A stretch of DNA of 64,000 nt from Paraburkholderia dilworthii (GTDB lineage Bacteria > Pseudomonadota > Gammaproteobacteria > Burkholderiales > Burkholderiaceae). The notes beneath the pieces are model-generated. The model was given only the letters and a program-made list of their open reading frames with translations. It made no database searches and was not told where the DNA came from. The stretch covers positions 1 through 64,000 of the forward strand of contig NZ_AWZT01000010.1 of NCBI RefSeq assembly GCF_000472525.1, written 5' to 3'. A program made the position numbers and the translations under genes. Below are positions 59,793 through 64,000 of this stretch, one piece after another (within the stretch, counting starts at the first letter, position 1; each line of letters begins with the position of its first letter).

Positions 59793-61796
59793 TTAGCGCT
59801 GGTCAGTCACATTCGTGTTGTACGTCGTCGAGCCGATCACGACGTTCTTCAACGTGATTCCGTTGACGTTGTACGCATAGATCGGCCCCGGCGTGGTCGA
59901 CGTGGCTGGTCCCGCGCAAACCGCGGTGCCCAGGTTGCAGTTGGAGATGATGACGCCCGTGATCGGCGGGATTGTCGGCGCAGGGGAGGGCCCGTTGTAG
60001 TCGAACGCAACCGGCCCTTGCGCGACGATTGCCTGAAAGCAGGAAGCGGTGACGCCGTTGACCGTGACGTTGCTCGCCTGCACATTCGATATGTTCACGT
60101 TCTGCACGACGGCAGGCCGCGTTCTGATCGCGTCATTGGCGGGCTGGTAATCGCAGTCGAATGTAATGAGGCCGCCTTGGGCCGCAGACGGATTGGCTGC
60201 GCTCGCGGTGGCCACGCCGAGCGGCACAGTGCCGTTGATCGGGCTGCCGGGGAGCAGCGCGCTGCCGTAGCCGCCGCCTTTCAATGCGACGCCGTTGGGT
60301 AGCGTCACCTTGTCGACATAGAAGTTCTTCACGAAGCCGCCGCGATTCATATTGGTCTTGATGCGGATCGCGATGTTCAGCGGATTGGTCGCCCAGTTCT
60401 GATTGAGCATTTGCAGATTGCGCGCGTAGATGTTCTGCACGCCGCCGCCCATTTCGCTGCCGAGCGTAATGCCGCCGTGACCGCTGTTCATCGTGCAGTT
60501 CTGGATCACGTGGTTTTGCGCGGGACCGTATTGCGTATCGAGGTCCTTGCCCGACTTGATCGCGATGCAGTCGTCGCCGGTGTTGAATGTCACGTTGTCG
60601 CAGAGCACGTTATTGCACGCGTCCGGGTCGAAACCGTCGTTATTCGGGCCGATGCTGTTGGTCGTCACGCCGCGAATCACGACGTTCCTGCAATCGGTCG
60701 GATGATGCTGCCAGAACGGTGTGTTGTTCGTGCAGTAGTTTTCCATCAGCACATTCGTGCAGCCAATAAACTCGACCATGCACGGACGCAGGTAATGGCC
60801 GATACCGAAGATGCGCTTCGCAATCGGAACGCCTGCTTCTGACAGTGCGGGCAAGTAGTTCTGATCCTCTTGCCAGGGCGTCGTGGGGCTCGTCAGCTGT
60901 GCGTAGAGCGCGTCGGAAATGCCGGGTGCGGCAGTCCGCAGATCCACATTGTTCGGATTCCGATATACCTGCGATGGCGTCGACGAACTCACACAACCAT
61001 ACGCGCCGTTCGAACCCTTGAAAGTCCACCAGCATGTGGCCGTGTTGCCGGAACCGGAGAACGGCGTCATTGCCTGGCCGTTCAGAACCGAGGTCGCGTC
61101 TTCTCCGGTCAGCGCGATGTTGCTCTGGTTACGCGCGTAGACGGGCGAGCCGTAATTCAGGCAATCGTTTGCCTGCCAGCGGCTGTAAAAGAGGTTGCCG
61201 TTCGCGCCGCAATTCACCGGGCCGTCCTTCGCATAGTCCGCCGGATTCGGGCTGAAGTAGATCGTGCAATTGGCGCTGAGGTGGAAGTTCACGTTGCTCA
61301 GCAGCACGATTGGCCCCGCGCAATACCAGGTGCCGGAGGGCACCACGACGCGGCCGCCGCCGGCCGCATTGCAGGCTTGAATCGCAGCGAGAAATGCGGG
61401 CCGCGAGTCGAACGACGAAGGCGCGTTGGTCTGATTCGAGCCAGGGCTCGCTGGCGACGAAGTGCCCGTGTATGGATTCGTCGCGGCTACTACGGCGCAC
61501 GGCTGCGCACCGTACTGCGTGACGACGAAGTCGCGCGATGGGAACATCGACTGGGTAACGCCGGCGAGCGACGCGATGATTTGCGTCGCGGCGCCAGCGC
61601 TGCCCCAGATCGGATCTTCCGGTGTCGGGCCGGAACTGCCCGAGCCGCCGCATGCGGACAAGCCGCCGAACAGCGTCGCGCCTGCCGAGGTTCCGGCGAG
61701 CACCATGAAGGCGCGGCGTCCCGGTGAAGGAGGCTCAGCGTGAGCAGGGTCTGTCGATGCCGTCCGCGTGCTGCTGTTTTTATGTTGGATTGCCAC
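59793..61796 (-). CDS. GH28-family polygalacturonase, Tat-type lipoprotein
   Basis: 667-residue exported right-handed beta-helix enzyme. The N-terminus has a twin-arginine motif (Arg27-Arg28, GRRAFMVLAGTSAGATLFGG) and a lipobox LSAC with Cys49, so it is probably a folded-exported lipoprotein. GH28 catalytic features are in order: NND at 385-387, GDD with Asp408/409, GHG with His440, and RIK at 478-480. This supports hydrolysis of polygalacturonate (pectin) in the periplasm or at the outer membrane. It is about 200 residues longer than many GH28 enzymes, with inserts near 200-370 and 500-560. The genes for uptake and catabolism of galacturonate flank it. Confidence 0.87.
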   Translation of the reverse strand: MAIQHKNSSTRTASTDPAHAEPPSPGRRAFMVLAGTSAGATLFGGLSACGGSGSSGPTPEDPIWGSAGAATQIIASLAGVTQSMFPSRDFVVTQYGAQPCAVVAATNPYTGTSSPASPGSNQTNAPSSFDSRPAFLAAIQACNAAGGGRVVVPSGTWYCAGPIVLLSNVNFHLSANCTIYFSPNPADYAKDGPVNCGANGNLFYSRWQANDCLNYGSPVYARNQSNIALTGEDATSVLNGQAMTPFSGSGNTATCWWTFKGSNGAYGCVSSSTPSQVYRNPNNVDLRTAAPGISDALYAQLTSPTTPWQEDQNYLPALSEAGVPIAKRIFGIGHYLRPCMVEFIGCTNVLMENYCTNNTPFWQHHPTDCRNVVIRGVTTNSIGPNNDGFDPDACNNVLCDNVTFNTGDDCIAIKSGKDLDTQYGPAQNHVIQNCTMNSGHGGITLGSEMGGGVQNIYARNLQMLNQNWATNPLNIAIRIKTNMNRGGFVKNFYVDKVTLPNGVALKGGGYGSALLPGSPINGTVPLGVATASAANPSAAQGGLITFDCDYQPANDAIRTRPAVVQNVNISNVQASNVTVNGVTASCFQAIVAQGPVAFDYNGPSPAPTIPPITGVIISNCNLGTAVCAGPATSTTPGPIYAYNVNGITLKNVVIGSTTYNTNVTDQR

Positions 61797-62013
61797 GAAT
61801 GTCTCCTTGCCCTTCAGGGCCTTGTGAATAATCGTCGATGCTCGAAAATACGCGGTTCATTGCGACCATCTGGGTTCAGTCAGTCATCCTTAATAAGTGA
61901 AAGGAATGAAGGGAATTTGTCGGCTTGTACAGCACCAGAACGCAATACGCGCCGCTTTATCCATTCATGGCATCGAACGGGCAAAGCGGCGCGAGGGGAA
62001 TGCGCGTAGCGAA

Positions 62014-62907
62014 TCAGGCTGTTTGCTGGCCGATCTCGTGATTGGCGAGTACTTCAAGCGCGCGCACCATCGCGGAGTGGTCCCACGCTTTGCCGCCGTG
62101 GGCAACGCACGCGTTGAAAAGCGCCTGGCAGGTAGCGGTATTCGGCAACGAGACGCCGAGCGTCTGCGCGGTCTGAAGCGCGAGATTCAAATCCTTCTGA
62201 TGCAGCTCGATACGAAAGCCCGGGTCGAAAGTGCGCCTCGTCATACGTTCGCCATGCACTTCGAGAATGCGCGACGACGCGAAGCCGCCCATTAGCGCTT
62301 CGCGCACGCGAGCCGGATCCACGCCGGCTTTCGATGCGAGCAGCAGCGCCTCGCCGACTGCCTCGATGGTGGCCGCGACGATCACCTGGTTGGCGACCTT
62401 GCATACCTGTCCCGCGCCGACTGCGCCAATCAGCGTGACGTTCTTCCCCATCATGTCGAACAGCGGCTTGACGCTGTCGAAAGTGGCCTGTTCGCCGCCG
62501 ACCATGATAGTGAGCGAACCCGCCTTCGCGCCGACTTCACCGCCCGACACGGGCGCGTCGAGATAATCCGCGCCGGTTTCCCGTACGCGAGCTGCGAACT
62601 CGCGGGTGGCCATCGGCGAAATCGAGCTCATGTCGACCACCGTCTGACCTGCGCGCAAGCCGCTCGTGAGTCCTTTTTCGCCGAACAGCACGCGTTCGAC
62701 GTCCGGCGTGTCCGGCACCATGATGAAGATCACGTCCGCCTGTGCGGCAACCGCGGCAGGGCTGTCGCAAGCCTGCGCGCCGGCTTGGGTGAGATCGTCG
62801 GGCACGCCGCTGCGCGTGAAGGCGGTGAGCGTGACGCCGTTCTTGAGAAGATTCGCGGCCATAGGCTTGCCCATGATGCCGAGTCCGATAAAGCCTGCTT
62901 TTTGCAT
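62014..62907 (-). CDS. garR: 2-hydroxy-3-oxopropionate (tartronate semialdehyde) reductase
   Basis: 297-residue beta-hydroxyacid dehydrogenase that reduces tartronate semialdehyde to D-glycerate with NAD(P)H. Features: Rossmann motif GFIGLGIMGKPMAANL (residue 5 on), substrate loop DAPVSGGEVGAKAGSL, and catalytic Lys in GQVCKVANQ. GGAG precedes the ATG at 62907. It follows garL by 64 bases on the same strand, so the aldolase product is passed directly to this enzyme. The alternative glxR (glyoxylate carboligase pathway) role is possible, but garL context favours GarR. Confidence 0.92.
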   Translation of the reverse strand: MQKAGFIGLGIMGKPMAANLLKNGVTLTAFTRSGVPDDLTQAGAQACDSPAAVAAQADVIFIMVPDTPDVERVLFGEKGLTSGLRAGQTVVDMSSISPMATREFAARVRETGADYLDAPVSGGEVGAKAGSLTIMVGGEQATFDSVKPLFDMMGKNVTLIGAVGAGQVCKVANQVIVAATIEAVGEALLLASKAGVDPARVREALMGGFASSRILEVHGERMTRRTFDPGFRIELHQKDLNLALQTAQTLGVSLPNTATCQALFNACVAHGGKAWDHSAMVRALEVLANHEIGQQTA

Positions 62908-62971
62908 GGAATGCTCCGGAGATGTCATGGCGGCCACGCTCGTGCTGGGTTAGTGCCTGATTAGCCCTGGC

Positions 62972-63778
62972 TCAGGCTTGGCCCGCCGGTTTCTGCATGA
63001 AGTGATGGTGAACCGTCTGCGCGGCGTTCCTCAGCAGCCCGAGGTCGGCGCAGACCGCGATGACGTGGCAGCCCATCGCGAGATAGCGTTCGGCGTCGGC
63101 TTGCACCGGTGCAAGAATGCCGCTCGGCTTGCCTGCGGCCTGCGCGCGCTCGAAGACGTGCGCAATCGCCTGCTGCACGTCGGAATGCGCGGCGTCGCCG
63201 AGATGTCCGTAGGCAGCCGCGAGATCGGATGGGCCGACGAAAACACCGTCGACGCCGTCCACAGCCAGAATATCGTCGATGCCGTCCACCGCCTTGCGGC
63301 TCTCGATTTGCACGATGACGCAGACGTTGTCGTTGGCCATGTCAAAATAGTCGGGTACCGTCGCGTAGCGGTTGCCGCGGTGGCCCACCGAGACGCCGCG
63401 AACACCCTGCGGCGGATAGCGCGTGGCGGCGACGGCGCGTGCCGCGTCGTCGGCGCTATCGACGAATGGCACGAGGAAATTCGAGAACCCGCTGTCGAGC
63501 AGCCGTTTGATGACCACGCTGTCGTTGGCGGGCGGGCGCACCACTGGCGCACTGCGGCTGTCCTTGAGCGCCATGAGTTGCGGAATCAGCGTGAGGACGT
63601 CGTTGGGTGCGTGTTCGGCGTCGAGCAGCATCCAGTCGAAGCCGATCACGCCGAGCAGTTCGGTGACGATCGGACTCGCGAGCGAGGCCCAGCAGCCGAT
63701 CAGAGTTTCGCCTCCGCGCACCGCCTGGCGGAAACCGTTGGGTAGAGACTGATAGGGCTGGCAGGGCGCGGCTGGCAT
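62972..63778 (-). CDS. garL: 5-keto-4-deoxy-D-glucarate aldolase (HpcH/HpaI family)
   Basis: 268-residue class II aldolase that cleaves 5-keto-4-deoxy-D-glucarate to pyruvate and tartronate semialdehyde. Landmarks: [20 protein letters not shown], the DAEHAPND motif, [27 protein letters not shown] and [11 protein letters not shown]. It is the first gene of the garL-garR pair. HpcH/HpaI relatives acting on other 2-keto-3-deoxy acids cannot be excluded by sequence alone, but the uronate genes nearby support the GarL role. Confidence 0.9.
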   Translation of the reverse strand: MPAAPCQPYQSLPNGFRQAVRGGETLIGCWASLASPIVTELLGVIGFDWMLLDAEHAPNDVLTLIPQLMALKDSRSAPVVRPPANDSVVIKRLLDSGFSNFLVPFVDSADDAARAVAATRYPPQGVRGVSVGHRGNRYATVPDYFDMANDNVCVIVQIESRKAVDGIDDILAVDGVDGVFVGPSDLAAAYGHLGDAAHSDVQQAIAHVFERAQAAGKPSGILAPVQADAERYLAMGCHVIAVCADLGLLRNAAQTVHHHFMQKPAGQA

Positions 63779-63846
63779 GAACGTTTTCCTCGAACGGTAA
63801 TGGATCGGGTTAGTTCCGACGATGTGGCTAGACCGCAGTTATAAGT

Positions 63847-63964
63847 CGTCGTATATCTACTCCAGATTAGCACTCGAAGGACGCGTTGTAACGGCCACGT
63901 TAACCCGAATTCGCGGTGGGCTTAGGGGGTTTCGGTTGCGTGAGCGTGCCCCTATGTTGTAGGA
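63847..63964. promoter_or_regulatory. Two candidate GntR/FCD operators between garL and an off-window gene
   Basis: TCGTATATCTA at 63847-63857, within GTTATAAGTCGTCGTATATC, and ATGTTGTAGGA at 63954-63964. The two regions share TATAAGTC-TC-TA in inverted orientation, and the second matches the ATGTTRTACGA motif of the udh promoter. They lie in the divergent region upstream of garL; the gene to the right starts outside the window. Confidence 0.45.
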
Positions 63965-64000
63965 TGACTTATATCTATTGGCATTTAAATCAAGGAACGA

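Noticed and set aside
1..64000. CRISPR arrays, tRNA genes, prophage or IS elements
   Set aside because: Looked for regular spaced repeats, tRNA-like cloverleaf ends, transposase motifs and terminal inverted repeats; none seen apart from the short features listed.

Overview
The window reads as a chromosomal segment of a Burkholderia sensu lato / Paraburkholderia-type betaproteobacterium. The DNA is GC-rich and tightly packed, it opens with the 5S gene of a Burkholderia-like rRNA operon, and its gene families (mdc operon, HutC-type GntR regulators, cyanide-insensitive-type bd oxidase, Udh/ExuT galacturonate genes) are typical of that group. I see no phage, IS element, CRISPR array or tRNA gene.

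Layout. 1-240: end of an rRNA operon (5S plus hairpin). 0.3-10.4 kb: mixed housekeeping and stress genes (LysR with divergent FUSC efflux protein, CoA transferase, GlsB-like protein, metallophosphoesterase, nitroreductase, AlkB-like protein). 10.8-15.9 kb: ytfQ-ytfR-ytfT-yjfF sugar ABC transporter. 16.0-24.6 kb: malonate use, with a GntR regulator heading an overlapping mdcABCDEGH operon on the minus strand, a divergent MFS carrier and a MdcY-like operator between them. A decayed YoeB toxin gene follows the carrier. 25-31 kb: DMT exporter with LysR, OprB porin, DUF2501 protein, arylamine N-acetyltransferase, membrane methyltransferase.

31.0-44.0 kb is the most unusual part. Two polar-amino-acid ABC transporter operons face each other tail to tail, and each ends in its own HutC-type regulator. 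The plus-strand operon also encodes a histidine-ammonia-lyase homologue from which exactly the Ala-Ser-Gly tripeptide that forms the MIO cofactor is missing, while Tyr52, His82, Asn191, Gln271 and Arg277 remain. This suggests a cofactor-free lyase of the ergothionase type (trimethylamine elimination from ergothioneine or a related imidazole betaine). The minus-strand operon shares its promoter region with a divergent Fe(II)/2-oxoglutarate dioxygenase and an FAD-linked 2-hydroxyacid dehydrogenase. Palindromes fitting the HutC-family consensus GTNTANAC lie at both promoters, with a different sequence at each.

44.0-54.7 kb: a 1136-residue GMC oxidoreductase / alpha-beta hydrolase fusion with a cysteine nucleophile, a sigma-factor-like protein, a hybrid histidine kinase facing a LuxR-type response regulator, and a CioAB-type cytochrome bd oxidase with an overlapping small DUF2474-like subunit. 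55.0-64.0 kb: pectin/galacturonate catabolism (GH28 polygalacturonase lipoprotein, ExuT, uronate dehydrogenase, GarL aldolase, GarR reductase) interrupted by ilvD. A shared ATGTTRTACGA-like motif at the udh promoter and the right edge suggests one regulator for this set, encoded outside the window.
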